The notes under the pieces: generated by a model
The model's database searches: none
What the model was told of the DNA's origin: nothing
Seen by the model: only the letters and a program-made list of their open reading frames with translations
Shown here: in pieces, positions 33,979 to 42,866 of the stretch
How positions within the stretch are numbered: position 1 is the stretch's first letter
How the letters are laid out: each line of letters begins with the position of its first letter
Source of the DNA: Streptomyces diacarni
GTDB lineage: Bacteria; Actinomycetota; Actinomycetes; Streptomycetales; Streptomycetaceae
Length of the DNA: 64,000 nucleotides
Direction: 5' to 3'
Assembly: GCF_003323715.1 (NCBI RefSeq)
Contig: NZ_QOIN01000042.1
Location: 248,001 to 312,000 of the forward strand
Program-made: the position numbers and the translations under genes

Positions 33979-36330
33979 TCAGACGAGTCGCACGGGCTTC
34001 TCAGGGCGCACCCCGACCCTCGCCAGCCAGTCCCGCAGCCCCTCCGCCTCCCCGTCCTCGACGAGCGCCAGCACCAGCCCGGCGAGCTCTCCCGCACGCT
34101 CGCCGTCCACCAACAGCGCGGGCCCGTCGAGCCAGTCCAGCCCCGGAGCGGCCCCCGCCGTGTCGACCGCGGCGCAGCAGACGGCCGCCGTGACGTGATC
34201 GGCCAGCAACTCCCCGCCGCTGCGCGGCGGCTGGAGAGGCAGGCCCATGGGCGCCGGCGGCACCGGGGGCGCGGGACGCGGATCCCCGGCGCCGGCCGAC
34301 AGCTCCGCGCCGGGGCTCGCACCGACGCCCCCGGGAGCGCGGGCAGCCTCCGCGCGCGCCACCTGAGCGGTCAGACGCGCGGCCAGCGCGTCCGTCCCCC
34401 CTGGCGCCGTGAAGCGGTCCAGCACCCGCGCCAGCGTCGGCCCCGCCAACGGGGGGCTCGCGGGGCCCTCCGGTCTCCCCTCGGGCTCGTGCTCCGGCCC
34501 GCCGGAACCACTCGGGGCCACCGCAGCCGGGCTGACGGCCACCGGACGCTGCCCGGGCGAGGCCGTCCCCGCGGGCTGCGCTACAGGGGCGTACGGCGGG
34601 GGTGCGCCCTCCGTCCTTCCGTCCTCGGCCGGTGCCGCGGGGTCGAGGACGTCGAGCGCGTCGAAGAGGCGGGACGCCTCCGCGCGCCAGATGCGGTCGA
34701 CGACCTCCTCGGGGTAGGCCGACCACTCCACCGGCGTCCACTCCGGCACGTTCTGCCCCTCGTCCGCGGCGTCGACCGCGCCGAGACCGCCTCCGTCCCC
34801 GCCGCGCTCGGAGTCGGCCTCGCCCCGACCGGAATCGGCACCGCCGCGACCCGAATCGGCACCGCCGCGACCCGAACGGGCACCGGCACCGGCCCCGGCG
34901 GCGGGCTCACCGCCAGGGGGCAGCGGCGGGTACGGCCCCAGGAAGAGGCGGGCCGCGAGGAGGGAGACGGCGCCGTCCACGCTGCCCGGCTCCACCAGCA
35001 GATCGCACGCCGGGCGCTCTCCCAGGCGGGAGGTGAAGCCTTCGGCGAGCCGGTCGCGGCGGGAGAGCTCCGTGAGCGCGGAGACCACGCCCGCGTCGAG
35101 CCGGGTGGGCCACAGCCCCAGCCGCCAGGCCGGCAACGCGACCCGGGTGAGCAGCCGGTCCCATCCGGCGTACGCGAGACCGACCTGCTCCTGCGCGGCC
35201 ACCCGCAGCCCGTAGTCGACGGCGTGCGCCCGCTCGGCCGCCGCGGCGGCGACCCCGCGCTCCATCTCGGCGGCGTGCGGGCCCACCGAGCGCAGCAGTC
35301 GGCGGGCGAGGCGCGCGACCAGGCGGTGCACGATCCGGCGCAGCACGGCGGGCACCGGCGCCCCGGTGCCGCGGCCGGGCGGGCCAGGGCCTCCGTCGCC
35401 CCCGTGGCCGGGCCCCCACTCCCCCGCGAGGCCGGGCAGCGGGGCGTGCTCGCTTCCGGCGACCGCGGCGTCCAGGCCGCGGACGAAGCGGCGGGCGGCG
35501 GCTATGTCCGGATGCGCGGACGGACCCGTGCCGGCGACGACGGGGGCCAGCAGGGCGCGCAGTTCGGCCACCCGCATCCACCATAGGAAGGGGGAGCCGA
35601 TGACCAGGACCGGGGCGGTGCCGGTGCCGCGCCCCGAGCCGCCGGACGCGCCGGAGCCGCTTCTCGCCGCGCCGCGGTCCGACCCGGCGACGTCCGCGCC
35701 GTGGCGCGCGTCACCGCGTGCGCCCGGGTGCGCCTCACCGTTCGCACACTCGAACGCGGCATGCGCACCCTCGTGCGTACCGCGGCTCGCGCTCTCGTGC
35801 GGACGGTCGTTCGCTCTCTCGTGCGTACCGCCGCGTGCGCCCCGCGCACCGTCGCCCTCGGCGCTGTGCGTGCCTGCGGGTGGCCCGTCGTGGGTACGGT
35901 CCTCCAGCCAGCTGTCGCAGTCCGGGGTCAGCGCGATCGCGGAGGGTGCCGGGACCTCGAGCCGTTCGGCGAGATCCCGGACCATGGCGTGCAGGCCGGG
36001 CGCCGCGCGCTCGTCGAGCGGCACCGTGGGGGAGACGGCGGGGCGGCCCCGCGCGATCACCAGCCCTGCGACCGCGGCGCAGCCGAGTGCCAGCACGGCC
36101 AGGGCCGTCACCGCCCAGCGCGCGGCGTCCCAGCCGGGTGAGGGGCCGAGGCCGAACTGGCCTGTAGAACGCCCCACCCACAGGATCACCGCGGCGGCGG
36201 CGGGCAGCAGGGCGAAGGCGAGCGCCGTGCTGCGCACCCGGAGCACGGCGAGGGCATGGTCGCGCGCCGAGCGCGCGACGGCGCGCCGGCCGGTACCGCC
36301 GGCGAGGTTCGCACCACCGGAAGAGCTCAC
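33979..36330 (-). CDS. M48-peptidase-like membrane protein without HExxH (probable pseudo-enzyme)
   Basis: 783 residues. Two N-terminal membrane helices (~residues 35-53 and 70-92) precede ERAAPGLHAMVRDLAERLEVPAPSAIALTPDCDSWLED, which matches the region before the catalytic site of membrane M48 peptidases. Where these have a G-L-L strand followed by ELRAVLAHELGH, this protein reads VLVIGSPFLWWMRVAELRALLAPVVAGTG: the zinc-binding HExxH is gone. Long hydrophilic low-complexity inserts (HERANDRPHESASRGTHEGAH; GGADSGRGGADSGRGEADSE) interrupt the fold, and the C-terminal third is Pro/Ala-rich. It is widely conserved near purD in Streptomyces as far as I recall. It is likely catalytically inactive; role unknown. 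Confidence 0.7.
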   Translation of the reverse strand: MSSSGGANLAGGTGRRAVARSARDHALAVLRVRSTALAFALLPAAAAVILWVGRSTGQFGLGPSPGWDAARWAVTALAVLALGCAAVAGLVIARGRPAVSPTVPLDERAAPGLHAMVRDLAERLEVPAPSAIALTPDCDSWLEDRTHDGPPAGTHSAEGDGARGARGGTHERANDRPHESASRGTHEGAHAAFECANGEAHPGARGDARHGADVAGSDRGAARSGSGASGGSGRGTGTAPVLVIGSPFLWWMRVAELRALLAPVVAGTGPSAHPDIAAARRFVRGLDAAVAGSEHAPLPGLAGEWGPGHGGDGGPGPPGRGTGAPVPAVLRRIVHRLVARLARRLLRSVGPHAAEMERGVAAAAAERAHAVDYGLRVAAQEQVGLAYAGWDRLLTRVALPAWRLGLWPTRLDAGVVSALTELSRRDRLAEGFTSRLGERPACDLLVEPGSVDGAVSLLAARLFLGPYPPLPPGGEPAAGAGAGARSGRGGADSGRGGADSGRGEADSERGGDGGGLGAVDAADEGQNVPEWTPVEWSAYPEEVVDRIWRAEASRLFDALDVLDPAAPAEDGRTEGAPPPYAPVAQPAGTASPGQRPVAVSPAAVAPSGSGGPEHEPEGRPEGPASPPLAGPTLARVLDRFTAPGGTDALAARLTAQVARAEAARAPGGVGASPGAELSAGAGDPRPAPPVPPAPMGLPLQPPRSGGELLADHVTAAVCCAAVDTAGAAPGLDWLDGPALLVDGERAGELAGLVLALVEDGEAEGLRDWLARVGVRPEKPVRLV
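34800..34885. repeat. In-frame tandem repeat in the M48-like gene
   Basis: Units of CCGCGACCCGAATCGGCAC type (21-bp period) encode (S/D)GRGGAD repeats. The number of units may vary between strains. Confidence 0.7.
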
Positions 36331-36611
36331 GTCTCACCCCCGCTCCGTTCGGGACCGCTGGGGACCGCAGCCGGAATCTCCGGCTTCTCCCCACTCTGTC
36401 ACCGCGTTCTGACACCGCAATGTGCGCTGAGCCAGTCGACGGACCTCGCCCGCCCGCGGCCGCGAGGTGCCAGGTGACGGCCTCACGGCACTTGTGCGGC
36501 ACCCTAGTTGGGGCCCTGGCGGGCGTCAGCCGTACAAGGCCCTCGTCACTCGATGGAATGGCTTTGGGTAGAGCTCTTGCCCCGGAGGCCCCAGGGGTAT
36601 ATGCGGGCCCG

Positions 36612-37889
36612 TCAGTCCCCGGCGACGGCGCGCTCGACGGCGCGCTCGGCGATGTCCGAGCGGTGGTGCGAGCCCTCCAGCCGGACGCGGCCGACCGCCG
36701 TGTAGGCACGGGCGCGCGCCTCGCTCAGGTCCGCGCCCGTCGCGGTCACCGACAGGACGCGGCCGCCCGCGCTGCGCACGGTGCCGTCGGCGTCCGCCCG
36801 CGTGCCCGCGTGCAGGACGTAGGCCTCGGGACCGTCCTCGCGCGCGACCTCGGCCAGGCCCTCGACGACGTCACCCTTACGGGGTGCCGCGGGGTATCCC
36901 TGCGCCGCGACCACCACGGTGACGGCGGCGCCGGCGCTCCAGCGCAGCGCCGGGAAGTCGGCGAGGGTTCCGGTGGCCGCCGCGTACAGCAGCCCGCCCA
37001 GCGGCGTACGGAGCCGCGCGAGGACCGCCTGCGTCTCCGGGTCGCCGAACCGGGCGTTGAACTCGATGACGCGCAGCCCGCGTGAGGTGAGGGCCAGGCC
37101 CGCGTACAGCAGCCCGGAGAAGGGTGTGCCGCGCCGGTGCAGTTCGCGGACGGTGGGCTCCAGGACCGACGTGGTGATCTCGTCGACGAGCTTGGGATCG
37201 GCCCACGGCAGCGGCGAGTAGGCGCCCATGCCGCCCGTGTTGGGGCCCTCGTCGGCGTCGAGGGCGCGCTTGAAGTCCTGCGCGGGCTGCAGGGGGACGA
37301 CGGTCTGACCGTCGGTCACCGCGAAGAGGGAGACCTCAGGGCCGTCCAGGAACTCCTCGATGACGACGGCGCCGCCGCAGGCCTGCGCGTGGGCGCGCGC
37401 CTGTGCGAGGTCGTCGGTCACCACGACGCCCTTGCCCGCGGCCAGTCCGTCGTCCTTGACGACGTACGGCGGGCCGAACGCGGCCAGCGCGGAGTCCGCC
37501 TCCTCGGGCGTCGTGCACACGTAGCTGCGGGCCGTCGGCACGCCCGCGTGCGCCATGACCTCCTTGGCGAACGCCTTGGAGCCCTCCAGTACGGCCGCTT
37601 GGGCCGACGGGCCGAAGACGGGGATGCCGTGCGCGCGGACCGCGTCCGCGACACCGGCCACCAGCGGTGCCTCGGGGCCGACGACGACGAGGTCGGCGGC
37701 GACCTGCTCGGAGGCGGCCAGCGCGGCGACGGCCTCGCCGTCCAGCACGTCCACCGCGTGCTGCGTGGCCACTTCGCCGATCCCGGCGTTACCCGGCGCG
37801 CAGTGCACGGCGTCGACCTCGGGGTCGAGGGAGAGCGAGCGACAGATTGCGTGTTCGCGGGCACCGCCGCCAATGACCAGAATCCTCAC
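36612..37889 (-). CDS. purD: Phosphoribosylamine-glycine ligase
   Basis: 425-residue GAR synthetase, second step of purine synthesis. [19 protein letters not shown] at the start, the ATP-grasp region [30 protein letters not shown], and [20 protein letters not shown] are diagnostic. The start is GTG at 37889. A 281-base gap without a gene separates its stop from the M48-like gene. It is divergent from the SLATT gene. Confidence 0.97.
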   Translation of the reverse strand: MRILVIGGGAREHAICRSLSLDPEVDAVHCAPGNAGIGEVATQHAVDVLDGEAVAALAASEQVAADLVVVGPEAPLVAGVADAVRAHGIPVFGPSAQAAVLEGSKAFAKEVMAHAGVPTARSYVCTTPEEADSALAAFGPPYVVKDDGLAAGKGVVVTDDLAQARAHAQACGGAVVIEEFLDGPEVSLFAVTDGQTVVPLQPAQDFKRALDADEGPNTGGMGAYSPLPWADPKLVDEITTSVLEPTVRELHRRGTPFSGLLYAGLALTSRGLRVIEFNARFGDPETQAVLARLRTPLGGLLYAAATGTLADFPALRWSAGAAVTVVVAAQGYPAAPRKGDVVEGLAEVAREDGPEAYVLHAGTRADADGTVRSAGGRVLSVTATGADLSEARARAYTAVGRVRLEGSHHRSDIAERAVERAVAGD

Positions 37890-38153
37890 GCCGCCACCCT
37901 AACGGCCGCACCGGCGGCGCCCGCCACGAGCGTGGGAGCGCCCCGTTCGCCCGCACCACAGCTGTGGAGGGGTCCCGGTCACGCGGTCCGTACGGGTGAC
38001 GGGCCGGTGTCTTATACCCGACCGTGCGCCACTTCTGGGGGGATTTCGGCGCGGATCGTCGGCGTGGTCCCCCTTCTGGCGGTAGGAAGAGCGCACCGGG
38101 CCTCGGGAATGCGGGGCGCCGGATACGCCGACAAGGCAGCCGAGGGAGTGCGC

Positions 38154-38849
38154 GTGAAGCGGGTGAAGCAGCCGGATCTGCTGGGGAGGGGGTTCCCGTC
38201 CGGGGACTGGGACGAGCCCGCGGAACGTTTGGAGGAGCTCTACCGGTGGGTGGAACAGGAGGCGATGCGCGTCGTCGACTGGTACCTCGCGGACCGGACA
38301 CGCAAGCGCAGGTGGGCGCGGGCGCTGCGGGGCGGCATGGTGGCCGGCACGGGGCTCGGGGCGCTGCTGCCGCTCGCCGACCTGGCGGGACTGCCTCTCC
38401 CGCATGCGAACGCCGGATACCTGGGCTACGTGGCGCTGCTGTGCGCCGCGGGGTGCGCCCTCGCCGACCGGTGGCTGGGTGTGACCTCGGGGTGGATGCG
38501 GGACGTGGCCGCCGCGCTGGCCGTGCACCGCAGACTGGAGACGCTGCGCTACGAGTGGGCGGCGGAGAACGTACGGGAGGTCCTCGGTCCCGCCGAGGGG
38601 ACGGCGGGCGAGGCCGCCGAGCGTTCCTTGGCCGTCCTCCGCCGCTTCTCGGACGACGTCAACGAGACGCTGCGCGCCGAGACGACCGACTGGATGGTCG
38701 CCTTCCGCACCACGGGAGCGCCACTGGCCATGAACGCCTCCGGCGGTTCCCCGGGCCTGTGGCGCACGCCGCCGCGCCGCCTTCCCCCGGCGGGCCCGCC
38801 GGGAGGCGGCCGGCCCACCATGCCGCGCCAGCGGCCACCGGCCGGGTGA
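38154..38849 (+). CDS. SLATT-domain membrane protein
   Basis: 231 residues. RLEELYRWVEQEAMRVVDWYLADRTRKRRWARALR precedes two membrane helices (GGMVAGTGLGALLPLADLAG and YLGYVALLCAAGCALADRWLG), followed by a helical cytoplasmic region with AALAVHRRLETLRYEW. This is the layout of the SLATT family (two-helix proteins predicted as effectors in conflict or signalling systems). The C-terminus is Pro/Gly/Arg-rich. GTG at 38154 follows GAGGGAG at a good distance; ATG at 38109 is a longer alternative. It stands alone here, divergent from purD. Confidence 0.7.
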   Translation: MKRVKQPDLLGRGFPSGDWDEPAERLEELYRWVEQEAMRVVDWYLADRTRKRRWARALRGGMVAGTGLGALLPLADLAGLPLPHANAGYLGYVALLCAAGCALADRWLGVTSGWMRDVAAALAVHRRLETLRYEWAAENVREVLGPAEGTAGEAAERSLAVLRRFSDDVNETLRAETTDWMVAFRTTGAPLAMNASGGSPGLWRTPPRRLPPAGPPGGGRPTMPRQRPPAG

Positions 38850-38877
38850 CCGGCCGGCCGACCCGGCGGGGGCGGGG

Positions 38878-39537
38878 TCAACCGAAGACGATCATGGAGC
38901 CCTGGGCGAGGCTGCGGGTCGCGGCGGCGTGCAGGCCGAGCCACACGTGGCGCTCCCGGCCGAAGGAGGTGCCGTCCTCGTAGCCGATCGCGGCGGAGGC
39001 GGCCGGCTCGTCCAGTTCCGTGGGGCGCAGCGGTGCCGCGGGCGCCGGGGGCGGGTTGTCGGGGTCGATGCCCAGGTGCGGTGCCACCAGGCTCAGTTCG
39101 CGCAGCAGGCCGTGGCTGGAGCCCAGCGGGCCGCCTCCCTCCAGCAGTTCGTCGTCGCACAGCGGGGCGGGGAAGTCCACCGGGATGTAGGTGCCGGCGT
39201 GGTCGTAGTGCCACACCAGGTGCGACTGCTGCGCCGTCTGCTCGAACATCTCCAGCAGCTGCTCGTAGTCGCTGCCCAGCTCGCCCACGGGCGTGACCTC
39301 CAACCCGGCGGCCAGCAGCAGGTAGGCGCGGCGCAGGTAGTGCAGTGCCTCGTAGTCGAATCCGGCGGCGGGGGCGACGTCGCCGGAGAGCCCCGGCATG
39401 TAGCCGAAGACGGGGACCGTGGGCAGTCCGGCTTCGGTGAGCACCCTGTCGTAGGTGGCGATCTCTTCGGAGAAGGGGTTGTCGGGACTGTGGCAGAGCA
39501 CGTCGACGAGGGGTACCAGCCAGAGGTCACAGGCCAA
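38878..39537 (-). CDS. Conserved hypothetical protein with TTG start
   Basis: 219 residues, acidic, soluble. It starts ACDLWLVPLVDVLCHSPDNPFSEEI and contains VWHYDHAGTYIPVDFP and SSHGLLRELSLVAPHLGID. No known catalytic motif was recognised; the His/Asp/Cys-rich stretches are notable. The start is TTG at 39537, with AGGAG eight bases upstream and TATAGG directly before that, so a short or almost leaderless message is possible. It is convergent with the SLATT gene (28-base gap). Confidence 0.65.
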   Translation of the reverse strand: MACDLWLVPLVDVLCHSPDNPFSEEIATYDRVLTEAGLPTVPVFGYMPGLSGDVAPAAGFDYEALHYLRRAYLLLAAGLEVTPVGELGSDYEQLLEMFEQTAQQSHLVWHYDHAGTYIPVDFPAPLCDDELLEGGGPLGSSHGLLRELSLVAPHLGIDPDNPPPAPAAPLRPTELDEPAASAAIGYEDGTSFGRERHVWLGLHAAATRSLAQGSMIVFG

Positions 39538-39684
39538 GGGGCGCTCCTATACCGTCAGGGACCTGCAGTGCGCACAGCGTAGTGCTCCCCACAGCACCGC
39601 GCCCTGCCTCTGCCGAGGCGGGATACCCGCGCGGGGCCGCCCTCAGTCGGACAGGAGCGGGCAGGGGCGGTCAGGGGGTGGGGT

Positions 39685-40521
39685 TCAGGCCGGTTCCTCC
39701 GTGTCCGTGACGCCCACCTGTGCCAGCGCGTGCTGGTTGTAGGTGGCCAGGACGTCGCGGGCGGCGCGCGCGTCGCCTCGCTCGACGGCGTCGAGCAGGG
39801 CGTTGTGGCCCGACCACAGGCGGCCGCGCAGGGTGGCCTGCGCGCGCAGGACGGGGACGGCGAAGACCCAGCACTGGACGCGGAGCCGTTCGAGGAAGTC
39901 GCAGACGTAGGGGTTGCCGAGCAGGCCGCTCAGCTCCCGCCAGAAGCGCAGGTCGTAGGCGATGAGCACGTCGAGGTCCCCGGCGCGTGCGGCGCGTTCC
40001 GCGGCGTCCGCGCGGCGGCGTACGGACGCCAGGACCTCGGGCCGCAGCCCGCCCAGCGCGCGGCGGGCCGCCGCCGACCCCGCGGTGAGCGGACGCCCCG
40101 CGGTGGCCCCGGCCTCGGTGCTCGCCGGTCCTGCGTCGGCGCCGTCGTCAGAGGCTGCTTCGGCATCGGCTCCGGCTCCGGCTCCGGTATCGGTATCCGT
40201 GTCGCCGGGCCCCGGGCCGGGCGGGCGGGCGGTGGGGGCGCGGTGGAAGAGGCCGTCCACGACCAGTTGCCGTGCCTCGCACATCGCACGGTAGTCGGCG
40301 AGCGTGAACTCGTGGACGCGGAAACCGCGGTGCTGTTCGACGTCGAGCAGCCCCTGCGCCGCGAGATCGACCAGCGCCTCGCGTACGGGTGTCGCGGAGA
40401 CGCCGTACTGCTCGGCGATCTCCTTGACCGTGAAGTCGCGGCCCGTGGCGAGCCGTCCGGCCAGGATCTCGTCGCGCAGCGCGGCGGCGATCTGCGAGCG
40501 CAGGGTGCTGCGTCGTATCAC
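39685..40521 (-). CDS. GntR-family regulator (FCD type) with low-complexity insert
   Basis: 278 residues. The winged helix at residues ~1-70 reads RSQIAAALRDEILAGRLATGRDFTVKEIAEQYGVSATPVREALVDLAAQGLLDV. The C-terminal FCD-like helical ligand domain resumes at ASVRRRADAAERAARAGDLDVLIAYDLRFWRELSGLLGN. Between them sits a ~60-residue acidic Gly/Ala/Asp insert (DTDTDTGAGAGADAEAASDD), longer than in usual members. The GTG start overlaps the aminotransferase stop (GTGA), so it is co-translated with its presumed target and probably autoregulates. Confidence 0.85.
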   Translation of the reverse strand: MIRRSTLRSQIAAALRDEILAGRLATGRDFTVKEIAEQYGVSATPVREALVDLAAQGLLDVEQHRGFRVHEFTLADYRAMCEARQLVVDGLFHRAPTARPPGPGPGDTDTDTGAGAGADAEAASDDGADAGPASTEAGATAGRPLTAGSAAARRALGGLRPEVLASVRRRADAAERAARAGDLDVLIAYDLRFWRELSGLLGNPYVCDFLERLRVQCWVFAVPVLRAQATLRGRLWSGHNALLDAVERGDARAARDVLATYNQHALAQVGVTDTEEPA

Positions 40522-41945
40522 GCGCCCGCGCCCCCGGGCCCGGCGGTGGTGTGGGCGTCGGCCGCGGTCAGGGCCTCGTCCAGCACGGTGAGGCCCTCCT
40601 TGAGTTCGGCCTCGGTGATGGTGCACGGCGGCACGACGTGGGTGCGGTTCATGTTGACGAAGGGCCACAGGCCGCCCCGCTTGGCGGCGGCGGCGAAGTC
40701 GGCCATGGGGGCGTTGTCCGCCCCGGTGGCGTTGTAGGGGACGAGCGGTTCGCGGGTCTCCTGGTCGCGCACCAGGTCGAGCGCCCAGAACACGCCGGTG
40801 CCGCGCACCTCGCCGATGGAGGGGTGGCGTGCGGCCATGTCGCGCAGTGCGGGGCCGATGACGTTCTCGCCGAGGTGGGCGGCGTGCTCGACGATGCCCT
40901 CCTCGGCCATCACCTGGAGGGTGGCGACGGCGGCGCCGCAGGCGAGCGGGTGTCCCGAGTAGGTGAGGCCACCGGGGTAGGGGCGGTTCTCGAACGTTGC
41001 GGCGATCTTTTCGCAGATCGCGACGCCGCCGAGCGGCACGTAGCCGGAGTTGACGCCCTTGGCGAAGGTCATCAGGTCCGGTACGGCGTCGTAGAGGTCG
41101 GCGGCGAACCAGGTGCCGGTGCGGCCGAATCCGGCCATCACCTCGTCGAGGACGAAGACGAGGCCGTACTTGTCGCAGAGCGCGCGGACACCGGCCAGGT
41201 AGCCGGGCGGCGGCATCATGATCCCGGCGGTGCCGGGGATGGTCTCCAGGATGACGGCGGCGACGGTGTGCGGGCCCTCGTAGACGAGCGTCTGCTCCAG
41301 GTGGGCCAGCGCGCGCTCGCACTCCTGTTCCTCGGTCTGCGCGTAGAACTGCGTGCGGTACAGGTGCGGCGCGTGGAAGTGGACGACCCCGGCCGTACCG
41401 GTGTCGGACGCCCAGCGGCGCGGGTCACCGGTGAGGTTGATCGCCTGCTCGGTGCCGCCGTGGTAGGAGCGGTAGGCGGACAGCACCTTGGGCCTGCCGG
41501 TGTGGACGCGGGCCATGCGGATCGCGTGCTCGACGGCGTCGGCGCCGCCGTTGGTGAAGAAGATCTTGTCGAGGTCGCCGGGCGTCCGCTCGGCGATCAG
41601 CCGGGCCGCCTCCGAGCGCGCCTCGATCGCGAAGGCCGGTGCGAAGGTGCACATCTTCGCCGCCTGCTCCTGGATCGCCGCGACGACCTTGGGGTGCGCG
41701 TAGCCGATGTTGGTGAAGACGAGCCCGCTGGTGAAGTCGAGGTACCGCTTCCCCTCGTAGTCCCAGAAGGAGGAGCCCTCCGCGCCCGCGATCGCCGGCG
41801 GGTCGATCTGCCCCTGGGCCGACCAGGAGTGGAACACGTGCGCCCGGTCGGTGGCGTGCACGGCCCGGCCCGCCGCCGGGTCGGGCGGCACGGGGGCGGC
41901 GGCGCCGCCGGAGGTGGCTTGGGAAGAGGAGTGGTGCGTCGTCAC
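40518..41945 (-). CDS. Class III aminotransferase (PLP)
   Basis: 475-residue pyridoxal-phosphate enzyme of the omega-aminotransferase group. SSFWDYEGKRYLDFTSGLVFTNIGYAHP is the N-terminal signature, NGGADAVEHAIRMAR the cofactor region, VLDEVMAGFGRTGTWF the Asp that holds PLP, and MTFAKGVNSGYVPLGG contains the Schiff-base Lys. The amino donor is not known; class III members next to a GntR regulator often use taurine, beta-alanine or similar omega-amines (inference). GTG at 41945 has GAGG upstream. Its stop overlaps the GntR start. Confidence 0.88.
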   Translation of the reverse strand: MTTHHSSSQATSGGAAAPVPPDPAAGRAVHATDRAHVFHSWSAQGQIDPPAIAGAEGSSFWDYEGKRYLDFTSGLVFTNIGYAHPKVVAAIQEQAAKMCTFAPAFAIEARSEAARLIAERTPGDLDKIFFTNGGADAVEHAIRMARVHTGRPKVLSAYRSYHGGTEQAINLTGDPRRWASDTGTAGVVHFHAPHLYRTQFYAQTEEQECERALAHLEQTLVYEGPHTVAAVILETIPGTAGIMMPPPGYLAGVRALCDKYGLVFVLDEVMAGFGRTGTWFAADLYDAVPDLMTFAKGVNSGYVPLGGVAICEKIAATFENRPYPGGLTYSGHPLACGAAVATLQVMAEEGIVEHAAHLGENVIGPALRDMAARHPSIGEVRGTGVFWALDLVRDQETREPLVPYNATGADNAPMADFAAAAKRGGLWPFVNMNRTHVVPPCTITEAELKEGLTVLDEALTAADAHTTAGPGGAGA

Positions 41946-42094
41946 GATCGGTACCTCGGTTCGCTCGCGTGTTGCGGGAGGACCCCCCATGAGGGTGACA
42001 GCCAGCGTAGTGTCGCCCGCCTCACCTGCGTGCGCGAGGGCGCGGACCTGGGGGGACGGCCGGACGGCGCCCCGCATCCGGCGCGGGGACGACG

Positions 42095-42736
42095 TCAGTC
42101 GTCGTCCCCGTCGTCCCCGTCGTCCGCCTCCTTCCTGACCGTGGCGTGGGGTCTCCCGTCGGCGCAGCGGAGGCTGACGACGAGATCGCTCGCGTCGTCG
42201 TCGGCGGGTTCGAGCTCGACGGTGGCCGTCCTGGCCGGTCCCGGCTCGACGTCGTCGGCGCTGTAGCCCTCTGCGGGGGTCCAGCTCAGCAGCTTGACGG
42301 TGCGCGCGTCGGTGCGGCACTGGGCGAGCGCGGTGCCCAGTCCTTCGGGGAAGCGCACGGTGCGGGTGACGGGGGACGCGGAGCGGGAGGGCGACGCGGT
42401 CGGACTCCGGTGGGGCTGCGAGGGCGGGGCAGCGGAAGGGGTGGAGTGCGAGGACGAGGGGTCGGGGTCAGGGGTGGCGGAGCCGGCCCGCTGCCGGGCC
42501 TGGGTCAGTTCGTGCCGCACGCCGTCGTCGGAGAGCGGTTCCGGGCGGCTGTACTGGCCGCCGGGGTCGGCGTGCGAGAAGGACCACGCCCCGAGCAGGA
42601 AGGCCGCGGCGACCGCGCACAGCCACCCGGCCGCGGCCAGGCGGCGGCGACGCCTCTCGCTCCGGGGGTCGGTGGGCGTGCGGGTCCGGGCCGTGGCCGG
42701 GTCCCGCTGCTGCTCGTCGTCCGCCTCGTCGTTCAC
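42095..42736 (-). CDS. Membrane-anchored hypothetical protein next to a two-component system
   Basis: 213 residues. An acidic/Arg-rich cytoplasmic start leads to one membrane helix (~residues 35-55, LAAAGWLCAVAAAFLLGAWSF). The Ser/Pro linker (SSSHSTPSAAPPSQPHRSP) is followed by an extracytoplasmic domain with VRFPEGLGTALAQCRTDARTVKLLSWTPAEGY and two Cys. It ends DDGDDGDDD. Family not recognised. It is divergent from the OmpR/kinase operon, with a palindrome-like CCTAACGCCGCGTTAAGG between, and may be controlled by or report to that system (inference). Confidence 0.65.
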   Translation of the reverse strand: MNDEADDEQQRDPATARTRTPTDPRSERRRRRLAAAGWLCAVAAAFLLGAWSFSHADPGGQYSRPEPLSDDGVRHELTQARQRAGSATPDPDPSSSHSTPSAAPPSQPHRSPTASPSRSASPVTRTVRFPEGLGTALAQCRTDARTVKLLSWTPAEGYSADDVEPGPARTATVELEPADDDASDLVVSLRCADGRPHATVRKEADDGDDGDDD

Positions 42737-42759
42737 CCTCGCAGTCTGCCGTTCCCTTT

Positions 42760-42777
42760 CCTAACGCCGCGTTAAGG
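42760..42777. promoter_or_regulatory. Near-palindrome between divergent genes
   Basis: CCTAACGCCGCGTTAAGG is an imperfect inverted repeat lying 24 bases from the start of the hypothetical gene and 90 bases from the response regulator. CGTTAAGGA recurs at 48065 before the DUF4956 gene. It is a candidate response-regulator site. Confidence 0.35.
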
Positions 42778-42866
42778 AATGGACAATCCGGCTGCGGGCC
42801 AGTACAAGCCGTACGGGCACCGGCACCCGCCGGGCCCGTCCCGATCCCGGTGGCTAATGTTCGTGT

